NCBI RefSeq assembly: GCF_000498395.2 | Contig: NZ_CP010979.1 | Span: 1,612,001-1,676,000, forward strand | Direction: 5' to 3' | Length of the DNA stretch: 64,000 nt | Source of the DNA: Pseudomonas putida S13.1.2 | Lineage (GTDB): Bacteria; Pseudomonadota; Gammaproteobacteria; Pseudomonadales; Pseudomonadaceae | Shown: positions 35,043 to 44,418 of the stretch, piece after piece | How positions within the stretch are numbered: the stretch's first letter is position 1 | Layout: each line of letters opens with the position of its first letter | Program-made: the position numbers and the translations under genes | The notes under the pieces: model-generated | What the model was told of the DNA's origin: nothing | The model's input: only the letters and a program-made list of their open reading frames with translations | Database searches by the model: none

Positions 35043-35942
35043 TCAGGTGATGATTAGTTTGTCGAAATCGCAGGTTTGCTGCGCCAGCCGCGCAACTTCG
35101 ACCGTTAGGCCCTGATAGCGATCGGCTCTGTGTACGCAGACATAGTTGATGGTTGGTAGCGGTTGCTCGGTGTGAATCACCTTGAGACGGCCTTGGGCGA
35201 TCAACGTCCCCATGCAAGCGAGCGGCAGGTAGCTGACACCCACCCCTGAAATGGCCAAGCCCACTTGCGCAACGAGGTAGTTGCTGGTGAGGGTCTTGCC
35301 TAGCCGTATGTCATGTTCGGCCAGCCAGCGCTCGTAAGTTTGGCCTGTGCCCGAGCTGCCGCCCTGCGTCAACACGGTGAAGGACGAAAGCTTCTGAAGG
35401 CTGATTGCCTCGTCGCCCTGGTGCAAAGCCGGGGCGCACATCCAGGCGTTCTCCACTGCCTTCAACGGCGTACTGATGAAGCGTGGGTCCTTGAAAATAT
35501 CGGGCACGATAATCAGGTCCAGCTCATCGCTCTCCAGCCGGCGCAACAGGTCGGTGCTCAGTTCGATGGAGGGTTCCAGGTCGACCCTTGGGTAGGTCTG
35601 ATGAATGCGATCCACCAGGGCAGGCAGCCAAGTGAGTGCGGTAAGTTCCGTAACGCCAAGGCGGAATCTTCTGATCAGGGTTTCCTTGGAGCTGATGCGT
35701 TCAAGCAGATCGTCACGCTGGCGCAGCATATCGACGGCGCACCCGTGCAATTCGACCCCCTTTTGCGTGAGCCGTGCACTGCGTTTCGAACGATCGAAAA
35801 TAGACACCCCGAACGCGTCCTCCAATTCCTGAACCCGTTTCGAGATCGCAGACTGCGACATGTTCAGTTTGGCTGCGGCGGCCTCGAAACTGCCCAGCTC
35901 GACAATCCAGTAAATGGCTTCGATCTGCTTGAGGGTGATCAC
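35043..35942 (-). CDS. LysR family regulator
   Basis: 299 aa from GTG 35942, with AAGGA upstream; a longer start at 35996 would run through the operator dyad. HTH: AIYWIVELGSFEAAAAKLNMSQSAISKRVQELE. C-terminal effector domain. Divergent from an ACS-type MFS gene, with a T-N11-A dyad between. It probably controls the MFS-RraA unit and perhaps the RraA copy on its own strand. Confidence 0.85.
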   Translation of the reverse strand: MITLKQIEAIYWIVELGSFEAAAAKLNMSQSAISKRVQELEDAFGVSIFDRSKRSARLTQKGVELHGCAVDMLRQRDDLLERISSKETLIRRFRLGVTELTALTWLPALVDRIHQTYPRVDLEPSIELSTDLLRRLESDELDLIIVPDIFKDPRFISTPLKAVENAWMCAPALHQGDEAISLQKLSSFTVLTQGGSSGTGQTYERWLAEHDIRLGKTLTSNYLVAQVGLAISGVGVSYLPLACMGTLIAQGRLKVIHTEQPLPTINYVCVHRADRYQGLTVEVARLAQQTCDFDKLIIT

Positions 35943-35980
35943 TTGTTTTCCTTGGCGTGGGTGCCGGACGCGGATGTTGA

Positions 35981-35997
35981 AGTGGAGATTGTCCACT
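35981..35997. promoter_or_regulatory. LysR-type operator dyad
   Basis: AGTGGA-N5-TCCACT is a perfect dyad that also satisfies the T-N11-A LysR rule. It lies 39 bp upstream of the LysR GTG and 96 bp before the MFS start. Confidence 0.6.
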
Positions 35998-36067
35998 AAA
36001 AGTGATGATTTGAGTTGAGTATTTGTCGCTTTTTTTCTTGTTTTTCCCTGCCTAGATTACCCACGAA

Positions 36068-36082
36068 TTACAACAACAAGGG
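36068..36082 (+). promoter_or_regulatory. Crc/Hfq-type CA motif, MFS leader
   Basis: TTACAACAACAAGGG lies 11 nt before the start codon and overlaps the weak Shine-Dalgarno sequence. Confidence 0.5.
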
Positions 36083-36092
36083 TACGCATAGT

Positions 36093-37436
36093 ATGTCGAC
36101 CGCTGAAATTGCCCATGCCAAAGGGCGCAGCAGTTACCGCTGGATCGTTGCGGGGATGATCTTTTCAATCTACACAATTGCAGCAGCGGACAGGGCAAAT
36201 CTCGGGGTAGCGCTGCCTTTCATTCGGCAAGAGTTCGAGATGAGCAACGCCCAGGCAGGTGGGCTCATGAGCCTGTTCCTGCTGGCTTACGCACTGGCCC
36301 AAATCCCTGCCGGGCTTGCGTTCAGCAAGTTCGGCGTCAGCCGCATCCTGCCAGGTGCAATGATAATGACCTCCGTGTTGACCGGCCTGGTTGGCACGGC
36401 GGGGTCCCTGGTCGCATTGAAACTCTATCGTCTGGGCCTGGGCCTGGCAGAAGGGCCGTTGCCGATCAGCATGACGACCACTATCAACAACTGGTTCCCT
36501 CCCCGTGAAAAGGGCATTGCTTCCGGGATTTTTCTGTCGGCGGTGAAGTTCGGCCCTGTCATCGTGCCGCCTCTGTGTGCTGTGATCATCTCGGTGTGGG
36601 GCTGGCGCGAGGTGTTCTATTTTTTCGCAGTGCCCGGCATTTTGCTCTCGATTGCCTGGTATTTCATGGTGGCAGACCATCCTTCCAAAAGCCGGTTCGT
36701 CAACCAGGGCGAGTTGGACTATATCCGTGATCCGGCACCCTGCGACCCATCGCAGGCAGGCAGTGCCAAGCGACCTGCTGCACGTAGCTTCAGGCGCCTG
36801 GATGCCTTCATTCGCCGCCGCGAAGTCCCGCTGCTGGAAACCCGGCGGCAGGTGTTCGGCTCGTGGCAGATCTGGGGCAGCGCGCTGAGTTATTGCTTCC
36901 AGCTGGGGGTGTCCAGCGTGCTGCTGGCGTGGATCCCTACTTATCTGATGACCGTCAAGGGCTTCACGGTGATGAACATGGGGCTGGTCTCGGCCGCGCC
37001 CTGGGTTGGCGCCGTGCTCGGCAACCTGCTCGGAGGCTACTGTTCGGACCGTTGGCTGGCAGGTCGGCGCAAGCCAGGGATGCTGCTGTCAGCGCTGGGT
37101 ACCTCGGTGATGATGTACCTGCTGATCAATTCACCCGCAGACCCTCTGGCCTATGGCCTGCTGCTGATGGCCACGGGTGTGGTGCTGAGCTTCGGCTTCT
37201 CGTCCTACATGGTTTACCCCATGGCCCTGGCCAGTAAACAGACATTCCCGATTGCCAATGCCATCGTCAACATGATCGGCCAGCTGGGCGCTGCGGCCAC
37301 GCCGTTTCTGACCGGTTTGCTGCTCGACAGCTACGGCTGGAGTTACGTGTTCTCCTACCTGGCGATCGGTTCGTTCCTCAGTTTCGTGTTGTTGTTGACC
37401 ATTATCGAGCCGGTACCCAAAACCACCGCATCCTGA
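36093..37436 (+). CDS. MFS transporter, anion:cation symporter type
   Basis: 447 aa from ATG 36093. Twelve TM helices; near the N-terminus SIYTIAAADRANLGVALPFI, a DRxNxG-type motif of the ACS family (glucarate, tartrate, phthalate, hexuronate permeases), and GLAEGPLPISMTTTINNWFPPREKG. A long cytoplasmic loop (about residues 205-265) contains a basic insert. Likely import of an organic anion for the pathway. An RraA gene follows 51 nt later. Confidence 0.82.
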   Translation: MSTAEIAHAKGRSSYRWIVAGMIFSIYTIAAADRANLGVALPFIRQEFEMSNAQAGGLMSLFLLAYALAQIPAGLAFSKFGVSRILPGAMIMTSVLTGLVGTAGSLVALKLYRLGLGLAEGPLPISMTTTINNWFPPREKGIASGIFLSAVKFGPVIVPPLCAVIISVWGWREVFYFFAVPGILLSIAWYFMVADHPSKSRFVNQGELDYIRDPAPCDPSQAGSAKRPAARSFRRLDAFIRRREVPLLETRRQVFGSWQIWGSALSYCFQLGVSSVLLAWIPTYLMTVKGFTVMNMGLVSAAPWVGAVLGNLLGGYCSDRWLAGRRKPGMLLSALGTSVMMYLLINSPADPLAYGLLLMATGVVLSFGFSSYMVYPMALASKQTFPIANAIVNMIGQLGAAATPFLTGLLLDSYGWSYVFSYLAIGSFLSFVLLLTIIEPVPKTTAS

Positions 37437-37487
37437 ACCATACCGACGCTCATACCTGCCATTTATTAGCTTACCAAGGAGCCGCAG

Positions 37488-38150
37488 ATGAACACCGAAG
37501 ACAGAGAACTGATCGCCTTGTTCGAAGGCCTGGACACCCCGGGCGTGTCCGATGCGATGGACAAACTGGGCCTGCCGGGCCACTGCTTTGGCGTGATGCC
37601 GCTGGGCGACTACAAGCAGGTCGTAGTCGGCCCTGCGTTCACCGTCCGGTATGTTTGCGCCAGCGTGCCGCCTGGCACCGTAGGTGACTTTATCGAGGAC
37701 GTAGGCGAAGGCGATGTGGTGGTGATCGACAATGACGGGCGCACAGACTGCACTGTCTGGGGCGACATCATGACCCAATATGCAGGCTCGCGAAAAATCG
37801 CCGCGACAGTGATCGACGGCGTCTGCCGCGATGTCAACAAGGCATTGGGTGACGGCTACCCGCTGTTTACCAAGGGCCGTTTCATGCGTACCGGCAAGGA
37901 CCGGGTTGAGGTTGGTGCGGTCAACGAACCGGTCTCCGTCGGCCAGGCGCGGGTATGCCCACGCGACATCGTGGTCGCCGACGCCAACGGCGTGCTCGTG
38001 GTGCCACGCGGGCGCGCCCGTGACGTAGCCCAGCTTGCCCGCCAGATCGAGAGGGTCGAGGCCGATATCCGCACAGCCATCAGCCAGGGCAAAACCCTGA
38101 AGCAAGCTCGCGAGGACCTTGGATACCACACCTTGCAACGCAAAGCGTAA
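37488..38150 (+). CDS. RraA family protein (aldolase-like), copy 2
   Basis: 220 aa, ATG 37488 behind AAGGAG. It has LDTPGVSDAMDKLGLPG, GDIMTQYAGSRK and IDGVCRDVNKAL, with the Arg-Asp pair of HMG-type aldolases. It is very close to copy 4 (58411): long identical stretches such as GRFMRTGKDRVEV and DIVVADANGV occur in both. It lies between an ACS-type and an MHS-type permease gene. Possible reaction: retro-aldol cleavage of a 4-hydroxy-2-oxo acid, or decarboxylation of oxaloacetate. Confidence 0.82.
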   Translation: MNTEDRELIALFEGLDTPGVSDAMDKLGLPGHCFGVMPLGDYKQVVVGPAFTVRYVCASVPPGTVGDFIEDVGEGDVVVIDNDGRTDCTVWGDIMTQYAGSRKIAATVIDGVCRDVNKALGDGYPLFTKGRFMRTGKDRVEVGAVNEPVSVGQARVCPRDIVVADANGVLVVPRGRARDVAQLARQIERVEADIRTAISQGKTLKQAREDLGYHTLQRKA

Positions 38151-38264
38151 GCGCCGCAGCGCCAACCGCTTGCAGACCTGTCGCTGGGTTACCCGCCGAT
38201 TGCCAGCTCTGGCTATTTGGGCAGAGCCGGCCAGCGCGTTTCAAACAAACGGCCATGCCCGCAA

Positions 38265-38280
38265 GGCATAGCTGTTAGAT
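38265..38280 (+). promoter_or_regulatory. GGCATAnCTGnTAG motif, site A
   Basis: GGCATAGCTGTTAGAT lies 82 bp upstream of the MHS permease start. Same motif at 49955, 52635 and (reversed) 51581. Confidence 0.55.
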
Positions 38281-38334
38281 CTTTGGCAGGTCTTCCGTCA
38301 CACCATCGCTGTGCAAAGCTGTACCCGAGTTGGC

Positions 38335-38353
38335 AAAACAATAACAACAAGGG
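38335..38353 (+). promoter_or_regulatory. Crc/Hfq-type CA motif, MHS leader
   Basis: AAAACAATAACAACAAGGG, the longest CA motif of the window, overlaps the Shine-Dalgarno sequence of the MHS permease. Confidence 0.6.
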
Positions 38354-38361
38354 TAGCGATC

Positions 38362-39729
38362 ATGAATGCAGATATGAGCACGGCTCGTCCGTTGACTCGC
38401 AAAGAGCGTACAACTGCAATTGTAGGTGTCTGTTCCGGCAACCTGGTGGAGTGGTACGACTTCTTCATCTATGCCTACACATCAATCTATTTCGCCTCAC
38501 TGTTCTTTCCGGCGGGCGATCAGACCAGCCAGCTATTAGCCACCGCCGGTATATTTGCGGTCGGTTTCTTCATGCGCCCGCTGGGTGGCTGGATATTCGG
38601 TTACATCGCCGATACGCGTGGTCGCAAGATATCGATGATCATCTCCGTGTTCATGATGTGCGGTGGGTCACTGATGATCGCTGTCATGCCAACTTACGCC
38701 ACTGTCGGTGTCGCGGCGCCGGTCCTGTTGGTAGTCGCCCGCTTGATGCAAGGGCTGTCGGTCGGTGCAGAGTATGGCACCGGCGCGACCTACATCAGTG
38801 AGGTCTCACGCGCTGGGCGCCGCTCGTTCTATGGCTCGTTCCAGTACATGACCATTATCGCAGGGCAACTGCTGGCGCTGTTGACGGTGGCAGTGCTGCA
38901 ACTGGTGCTGTCTGAACAGGACCTGAAAGCCTGGGGTTGGCGAGTGCCGTTCCTGATTGGCGCGCTGGCCTCGATCGTGGTGGTGTACCTGCGCCGGACC
39001 ATGCGCGAAACAGCCACTGCGCAAGGTATGAAGAGCAAGGAGGCGGGTTCGCTCAGGGGCCTCATGCAACACAAGCGCGCTGTACTGCTGACTTTCACCA
39101 TTACCATCGGCTGTTCTCTGTACTTCTATACTTTCACGGCCTACATGCAGAAATTCCTGGTGGTCAGCGTCGGTATTCCGGCACCGACAGTGAGCATCAT
39201 CATGGCTTCGGCGCTGGTGATCTTCATGTTTGCCCAGCCGGTTTTCGGCATGCTTGCGGACAAGATCGGCGTACGCCGCAACATGATAATTTTCGGTCTG
39301 CTGTCCACGTTCCTGGTCATACCCCTGTTGTCAGCGATCAAGTCTGTTCAGGACCCGCTGAGTGCATTCGCGCTGGTGGTCGCCGGGTTGCTCATTGCAG
39401 CCTTCTATACGCCGGTTACTGGCGTGCTGAAAGCAGACTTCTACCCGCCAACCGTTCGGGCCCTTGGTGTAGGGCTCCCTTATGCGGTAGGTGCGGCAAT
39501 GTTCGGGGGTTCCGCTGAATACGTAGCACTGAGCTTCCGCTCGCTGGGCATGGAGGAGTACTTCTATCTGTATGTCGCGGCTATCGCTGCCATCACCCTT
39601 GTTTCCTCCCTGTTGATGCCAGACCTCTCCAGACATGGCTACCTGGATGGTGATGGCAAGGTCGAGGAGAACATTGGGGTGCGCAAGTTCATGGGAGGCA
39701 AATCCACGCCATCCCACATCAGCCATTGA
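38362..39729 (+). CDS. MHS family MFS permease (copy A)
   Basis: 455 aa from ATG 38362. Metabolite:H+ symporter features: GNLVEWYDFFIYAYTSIYFASLFFP near the N-terminus, GGWIFGYIADTRGRK loop 2-3 motif and LMQGLSVGAEYGTG. Close to KgtP/ShiA/ProP-type permeases, so the substrate is probably a di- or oxo-acid. Nearly the same sequence as the permease at 52884. A dehydrogenase gene follows 12 nt later. Confidence 0.87.
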   Translation: MNADMSTARPLTRKERTTAIVGVCSGNLVEWYDFFIYAYTSIYFASLFFPAGDQTSQLLATAGIFAVGFFMRPLGGWIFGYIADTRGRKISMIISVFMMCGGSLMIAVMPTYATVGVAAPVLLVVARLMQGLSVGAEYGTGATYISEVSRAGRRSFYGSFQYMTIIAGQLLALLTVAVLQLVLSEQDLKAWGWRVPFLIGALASIVVVYLRRTMRETATAQGMKSKEAGSLRGLMQHKRAVLLTFTITIGCSLYFYTFTAYMQKFLVVSVGIPAPTVSIIMASALVIFMFAQPVFGMLADKIGVRRNMIIFGLLSTFLVIPLLSAIKSVQDPLSAFALVVAGLLIAAFYTPVTGVLKADFYPPTVRALGVGLPYAVGAAMFGGSAEYVALSFRSLGMEEYFYLYVAAIAAITLVSSLLMPDLSRHGYLDGDGKVEENIGVRKFMGGKSTPSHISH

Positions 39730-39741
39730 GGTGAGGCGAGC

Positions 39742-40785
39742 ATGAATAGCGAAGCGAAGAAGATCGTACGCTTCGACGTCTGGTACCACCCGGTGATGGC
39801 CCAGACGCTCGAAGCTTCAGCCAATGTGGTGTTGCAAACCGTACCGCGTGACCAGGCGCCCGCGCTGATCATGCAAGCGCTGCGCAGTTGCCAGGTGTAC
39901 CAAGTGCCATCCGCACGCGATGAGCTTCCGCCTGAATGGCGTGTGACGGAACGTCTACTCAACCAACTGCCAAACCTGCTTTGTGTCTCAACCAATGGGG
40001 CCGGTTATGACACCGTCGACGTCGATGCCTGCACCCGTGCCGGCGTTCTGGTAGTGAACCAGTCCGGTGCCAATGCCCAATCGGTAGCAGAGGCAACCAT
40101 CGGGCTGATGCTCGACAGTGCGCGGCGCATCAGCGAATCGGATCGGCGGTTGCGCAGGGATCGAGGTTTCTCTCGCGAAGATTTGATGGGCTTCGAGCTT
40201 TCAGGAAAAACGCTGGGTCTGGTCGGTATCGGTGAGATAGGTACACGGGTAGCACGTATCGCCCACGCCCTGGGCATGTGGGTCATCGCCCATGATCCGT
40301 TACTGACAAGCGAGCTGATCGATCAGCGAGGCGCAACAGGCTGCGAACTCAAGACGCTTTTGCAGCAGAGTGATGTCGTGTCGTTACATTGCCCCCGCCT
40401 GGCTTCGACGCTGAACATGATGAACGCAACAACGTTTGCGTCGATGCGCAAGGGCGCCATTTTCATCAATACGGCGCGTGGCGGCCTGCATGACGAGGCC
40501 GCACTTTATGCGGCGCTGGCCTGTGACCACCTTGGGGGGGCGGGTATCGACGTCTGGGACGAAGAGCCGCCAGCCCTCGATCATCCATTGCTTGGGCTTG
40601 ATAACGTGGTAGGCCTGTATCACACCGCAGGTGTAACACGCGAGGCCCGTCTGCGCATGGGGCTATGGGCAGCGGAGCAAATTCTGCAGGTGCTGCGCGG
40701 GGAGGAGGGGCCACGTATGGTCAACCCGCAAGTGTTTGCAGCCTATCGACAACGGCTCCAGGCCAGCAATCATTCGTCAGCCTAG
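39742..40785 (+). CDS. D-2-hydroxyacid dehydrogenase
   Basis: 347 aa, ATG 39742 with GAGGTGAGG upstream. NAD-binding part begins with GKTLGLVGIGEIGTRVARIA (about residues 155-174). The catalytic triad fits the family: Arg in NTARGGL, Glu in DVWDEEPPA and His in GLYHTAG. It interconverts a 2-oxo acid and a (R)-2-hydroxy acid. In the same unit as the MHS permease, so it may act on the imported acid, for example to make the 2-oxo acid that RraA aldolases cleave. Confidence 0.85.
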   Translation: MNSEAKKIVRFDVWYHPVMAQTLEASANVVLQTVPRDQAPALIMQALRSCQVYQVPSARDELPPEWRVTERLLNQLPNLLCVSTNGAGYDTVDVDACTRAGVLVVNQSGANAQSVAEATIGLMLDSARRISESDRRLRRDRGFSREDLMGFELSGKTLGLVGIGEIGTRVARIAHALGMWVIAHDPLLTSELIDQRGATGCELKTLLQQSDVVSLHCPRLASTLNMMNATTFASMRKGAIFINTARGGLHDEAALYAALACDHLGGAGIDVWDEEPPALDHPLLGLDNVVGLYHTAGVTREARLRMGLWAAEQILQVLRGEEGPRMVNPQVFAAYRQRLQASNHSSA

Positions 40786-40788
40786 GGT

Positions 40789-41904
40789 TCATCGGGAGGC
40801 GCCCTGGCGGATCAACTGATTCGCCAGGCGTATTACGCCGATCAGGACGAAACCTGCCAGCACCCCCTCCAGGCGGATGAACCCGGGCGCAGGGCTGACG
40901 TTGACGTAAGTATCAGGCACCATCACTACCAGATACACGAGGGAAAATTGGGTGCCGGCGTAAGCGTATGAGCGGTTACTGTTCTCGATGTGCCGCCCGA
41001 CCATCACGCCGATGCACATTGCCAGGGTCATGGCGATCCAGTTCGAGCCTACCAGCCATAAAGCCAGCCCCGCACAGGCAGCGCCCGCGCAGCAGCCTGC
41101 CAGGCGATGAACATTGCGCAGCGTGACTGCGCGGCTACCTGGCAAAAGCGCCCCCGGTGGCACCATCATCACGGCCATGACGGTGATAGCTGCCTGGCTC
41201 AATCCCCCCACTTCCAGCCAGATACCCGAGGAAGGGATCAACGCCAACGCCAGGCCTGCCTGCAGCACATGACGTAGCAGGCAACGGTCAAGGTCCGGTT
41301 CGTTCACGCGGGCGCCAGATCGGGAAGATAACGCACCATCGGGAAACATCTTGCGTACAGTCCGGCCGGAGAGCATGGCTACGAACCAGCAGGCAAGGGT
41401 GCCGCATGCCACTTCCTCCAGGCGGGTTCTGGCTATCTCGATCACGGATGGGCCGCCCGTCGCGTCAAATCCAGAGATAGCCACCATGGCGAATGTCAGT
41501 CCGGCAAACAGCCAGGCGTAACCATGCTCATGGCGGATGGCGCACCACAGCGTGCCTGCGCCGACCAGCCCTATGACGGGACCAAGCCAATGCACGCTGA
41601 TTTGCAGTTGAGTCAGTAGCGCTGCTGCGGCCAAGCCGCCTGCGGCAGTGCCGATGATCCGGAGCCCGCCACGGTAAACGCAGTCGTGCAGACTTGAACG
41701 CATCACCATGTAGCCACTGAAAGCAGCCCAGCCGACATTATCGACAGCCAGATAATGCGCCATGCCGATAGCCAACAACACGGACAGCAGCGTCTCGGCT
41801 TCGTCCAGCAAGCGTTGGGGGAGGCGGTCCGGGTTGGAGAACTCTTTACGGATCCCCTGGGTGAACTGCGCGAAGCTCGACCACAGCGTGAATCTGAATG
41901 GCAT
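40789..41904 (-). CDS. FUSC family inner-membrane protein
   Basis: 371 aa with two blocks of hydrophobic helices (about residues 35-185 and 215-360), as in fusaric-acid resistance/aromatic acid exporter-like proteins. Typical FUSC proteins also have a long C-terminal cytosolic part, missing here. It ends 4 nt from the convergent dehydrogenase. It lies next to a TetR regulator on the same strand, so it may be an efflux component under that repressor. Confidence 0.78.
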   Translation of the reverse strand: MPFRFTLWSSFAQFTQGIRKEFSNPDRLPQRLLDEAETLLSVLLAIGMAHYLAVDNVGWAAFSGYMVMRSSLHDCVYRGGLRIIGTAAGGLAAAALLTQLQISVHWLGPVIGLVGAGTLWCAIRHEHGYAWLFAGLTFAMVAISGFDATGGPSVIEIARTRLEEVACGTLACWFVAMLSGRTVRKMFPDGALSSRSGARVNEPDLDRCLLRHVLQAGLALALIPSSGIWLEVGGLSQAAITVMAVMMVPPGALLPGSRAVTLRNVHRLAGCCAGAACAGLALWLVGSNWIAMTLAMCIGVMVGRHIENSNRSYAYAGTQFSLVYLVVMVPDTYVNVSPAPGFIRLEGVLAGFVLIGVIRLANQLIRQGASR

Positions 41905-41954
41905 GATCTAGGTCCTGATCCTTTCCGTCCGGGCGTGCTTGCAGACAGGATAGG

Positions 41955-42560
41955 TCAAGGATGATTGCGGTGGCCTGAGCACCAGAGCGCGCGTTGATGA
42001 GGTCGCAGCACTGCATTGCACGCCTGCAGGATGTGCTCCTGGATCCAGGTTTCATCGAAAGGCGCCTTGCTGAGCCGCAGGCTGTTGGCGCTTTCGATAA
42101 TCGCAACGATCGCCACCGAGGCTTTGGAGGGGTCATCCACGCGGTACTGACCTGTCGCACAACCTTTCTGAATGATGCATTCCACAGGCTGGGCCAGCCG
42201 TGCACTCGCCCGGTCCAGCCAGCGCCGGTGGCTGGCTTCAAGGTGCCTGACCTCGTGTCGCAGGATCAAATCTTCCTGTGGGACGGTGACTTGCCGATCG
42301 AGCGAGAAACACACATATCCCTTCAGGTCGCGTGGGCATACGCTCGCATGCCACGCCTGAAGACGTTTTTCGACGATGTCCAGGACCACATTGAGCAGGA
42401 GATCCTGTTTGCAGTCGACGTGATGGTAAAGGCTGCCTGGGAGTATTCCGACACGTTGCGCCAGTTTTCGCATGGTCATGGCGGTATAGCCTATTTCAAC
42501 CATCAGCTCTGACGCGGCCTGCGTGACAGGTGGAGGGCATGTACGGGCGGCGTCAACCAT
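41955..42560 (-). CDS. TetR family regulator
   Basis: 201 aa from ATG 42560 (209 from GTG 42584). N-terminal HTH: ASELMVEIGYTAMTMRKLAQRVGILPGSLYHHVDCKQDLL, a classic TetR fold; the C-terminal half has no recognised ligand. Located 50 nt upstream of the FUSC gene, so likely its autoregulated repressor. The 160 bp upstream (42585-42747) hold no gene I can support. Confidence 0.82.
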   Translation of the reverse strand: MVDAARTCPPPVTQAASELMVEIGYTAMTMRKLAQRVGILPGSLYHHVDCKQDLLLNVVLDIVEKRLQAWHASVCPRDLKGYVCFSLDRQVTVPQEDLILRHEVRHLEASHRRWLDRASARLAQPVECIIQKGCATGQYRVDDPSKASVAIVAIIESANSLRLSKAPFDETWIQEHILQACNAVLRPHQRALWCSGHRNHP

Positions 42561-42747
42561 ACGCCGGCAACCTGGATAGGGCACGCAGCAGCCGGCAGAT
42601 CAAGCGCTTGCAGCACTTGCGCGGTGGCAGGGCTGCGCCATTCATCAACCACATACGGCACCTCTTCGACGGGTGCCCCCGATACAGATTACCCCTGCGC
42701 GTCAGAACAGTGGTCGCGTGCTGTAACGGGAGCATGAACTGAACCCT

Positions 42748-43566
42748 TCAACCCGCCTGCAGCAAGATTGCCCGGGCACGCAGGATCACCGGAGCGTCGA
42801 CCATCTGGCCATCAAGGGTGAATACGCCGGCGCCAGCTTCGGCCTGCTCGACCACCCGTCGAGCCCAATCCAGCTCGTGATGCGAGGGCTTCAGGGCATC
42901 GTGGATCACCTTGACCTGGCTTGGGTGGATGCACAAGGCACCGCCAAAGCCCATGCCCCGTGCAAACCGGACTTGACGCTGCAAACCGTCGGTATCCTGG
43001 ATGGCGGGGAACACTCCGTCCAAGGGCGCGGCCAATTCCGCGACACGGCTATGTAGCAGCACTGCGTAACGGGCGTGCCCCAGCACGTGCTCGGCTGCTG
43101 CGCTACCCGTGCTGAGGCCAAGGTCAAGGCCCAGGTCCAGGCTGCCGAATGACAACCTGTCTACGCCAGCTGCTGCCGCCAGGGATGGTAGGGCAGCCAG
43201 GCCCTTGGCGCTTTCGATGATTGGCCACACCGCTTTGCCAGTGGCATGGGCGCGATCAATCTGGTCGACGCTTTCAGCCTTCGGCAGCAGAATGCCGATG
43301 ACCCCGGCATGACGCCGGCAAAGCGACAGGTCAGCCTCGTGGGCCCAATGACCAGGCGCATTCACCCGTACCAGCACCTTGGCCTGCGGATGATCGTCGA
43401 GGAACTGGTCGAGATTGTTGCGCGCCTGCTCCTTCAGCGTCTCTTCCACAGCATCCTCAAGGTCGACAATGACCCGGTCCGCACCACTGGCCAATGCTTT
43501 CGGAATGCGTTCTGGCCGAGTCGCGGGAACGAAAAGCGCGCTACGGACTACGGGTTGTTGTGTCAT
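42748..43566 (-). CDS. HpcH/HpaI aldolase / CitE-like acyl-CoA lyase
   Basis: 272 aa. CitE-type TIM barrel: FVPATRPERIPKAL, DLEDAV (metal-binding Glu/Asp), KVLVRVNAPG, FGSLDLGLDLG and CIHPSQV. CitE-like enzymes cleave citramalyl-CoA, malyl-CoA or related esters to acetyl-CoA plus a 2-oxo acid. It overlaps the MaoC hydratase gene by ATGA and is the last gene of an eight-gene - strand operon. Its place next to a hydratase and a family III CoA transferase recalls the itaconate pathway (Ich/Ccl/Ict), so citramalyl-CoA is a plausible substrate. Confidence 0.82.
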   Translation of the reverse strand: MTQQPVVRSALFVPATRPERIPKALASGADRVIVDLEDAVEETLKEQARNNLDQFLDDHPQAKVLVRVNAPGHWAHEADLSLCRRHAGVIGILLPKAESVDQIDRAHATGKAVWPIIESAKGLAALPSLAAAAGVDRLSFGSLDLGLDLGLSTGSAAAEHVLGHARYAVLLHSRVAELAAPLDGVFPAIQDTDGLQRQVRFARGMGFGGALCIHPSQVKVIHDALKPSHHELDWARRVVEQAEAGAGVFTLDGQMVDAPVILRARAILLQAG

Positions 43567-44405
43567 TGGCGTGCCTCCTGGACGAATTCGATCTCGCCGA
43601 CCTGGGCCTGACCTGCCTGATTGCCAGCCCAGACCTGGGCTTTACCCTCACCGATCAATCGGCCACCGACCTCGAACGCGTCAGGGCAGATCAAGGGACG
43701 AACACCACGGAAGCTGAATCGACGCACTGTCAATTGCGGGTTCGCCCGTACGAATGCTTGCACGTTCAGCGTTGCGATCAGGGGGCCGTGCACCACCAGG
43801 CCAGGGTAACCTTCGGTTTCGGTCACATAAGGCCAATCATAGTGAATGCGGTGGCCGTTGAACGTCACCGCCGAATAGCGGAACAGCAGCGTCGGGCTTG
43901 GCTGAACGTGAAGATGCCAGTCTCCCTGCGGCATCGGCTCGGTTCCGCCCAGTTTGGGTGGCGATGGCTCACGATAAACGATGTCCTGTTCCTCGATGAG
44001 CGCCCGCTGGCCGTCTTGCACGTACTCATGTTGTACGGTGACAAACAGCAAGGACCCCGTACGCCCATGCTTTTCCTGAACGTTGAGGATGGTCGAGCGG
44101 CGAGATACCTGGGCATCCACGCGCAGCGGGTGGATGAACTCCAGGCGACCACCTGCCCACATGCGGTTGCGGTTATCCGCCGGGGGCAAGAAGCCGCCTC
44201 GCGCGGGATGGCCGTCCCCGCCGAGCCCGGAGTGCTCGACGGCGTCCTGGAAGAATGCCCAGTGCCAGAGTTCGGGCAGGGGGGCACCCGGAGCTGGCGC
44301 TGGTTCACCCAGGGTTGCGGCAATGCGTTTTACCAGGTTATGGCTGATGCAATCGTGCACGGTCTGACTGCGACCGATCCAGGTTTCAGGTGCTGATGGG
44401 GTCAT
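43563..44405 (-). CDS. Mesaconyl/itaconyl-CoA hydratase-like protein (FAS1-MaoC fold)
   Basis: 280 aa from ATG 44405 (AACAGGAC upstream). Two hot-dog halves: an N-terminal part with WIGRSQTVHDCI and HWAFFQDAVEHSGLGGDGHPARGG, and a C-terminal part with RYSAVTFNGHRIHYDWPY, the latter close to the mesaconyl-C4-CoA/itaconyl-CoA hydratase group. FNGHRIHYD holds the catalytic His/Asp of MaoC hydratases. It would make citramalyl-CoA for the CitE-like lyase encoded next. Confidence 0.82.
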   Translation of the reverse strand: MTPSAPETWIGRSQTVHDCISHNLVKRIAATLGEPAPAPGAPLPELWHWAFFQDAVEHSGLGGDGHPARGGFLPPADNRNRMWAGGRLEFIHPLRVDAQVSRRSTILNVQEKHGRTGSLLFVTVQHEYVQDGQRALIEEQDIVYREPSPPKLGGTEPMPQGDWHLHVQPSPTLLFRYSAVTFNGHRIHYDWPYVTETEGYPGLVVHGPLIATLNVQAFVRANPQLTVRRFSFRGVRPLICPDAFEVGGRLIGEGKAQVWAGNQAGQAQVGEIEFVQEARQ

Positions 44406-44418
44406 TGTTTTTGTCCTG

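Noticed and set aside
42553..42735. 60-codon - frame upstream of the TetR gene
   Set aside because: No RBS and a Cys/Arg-rich composition typical of a chance frame.
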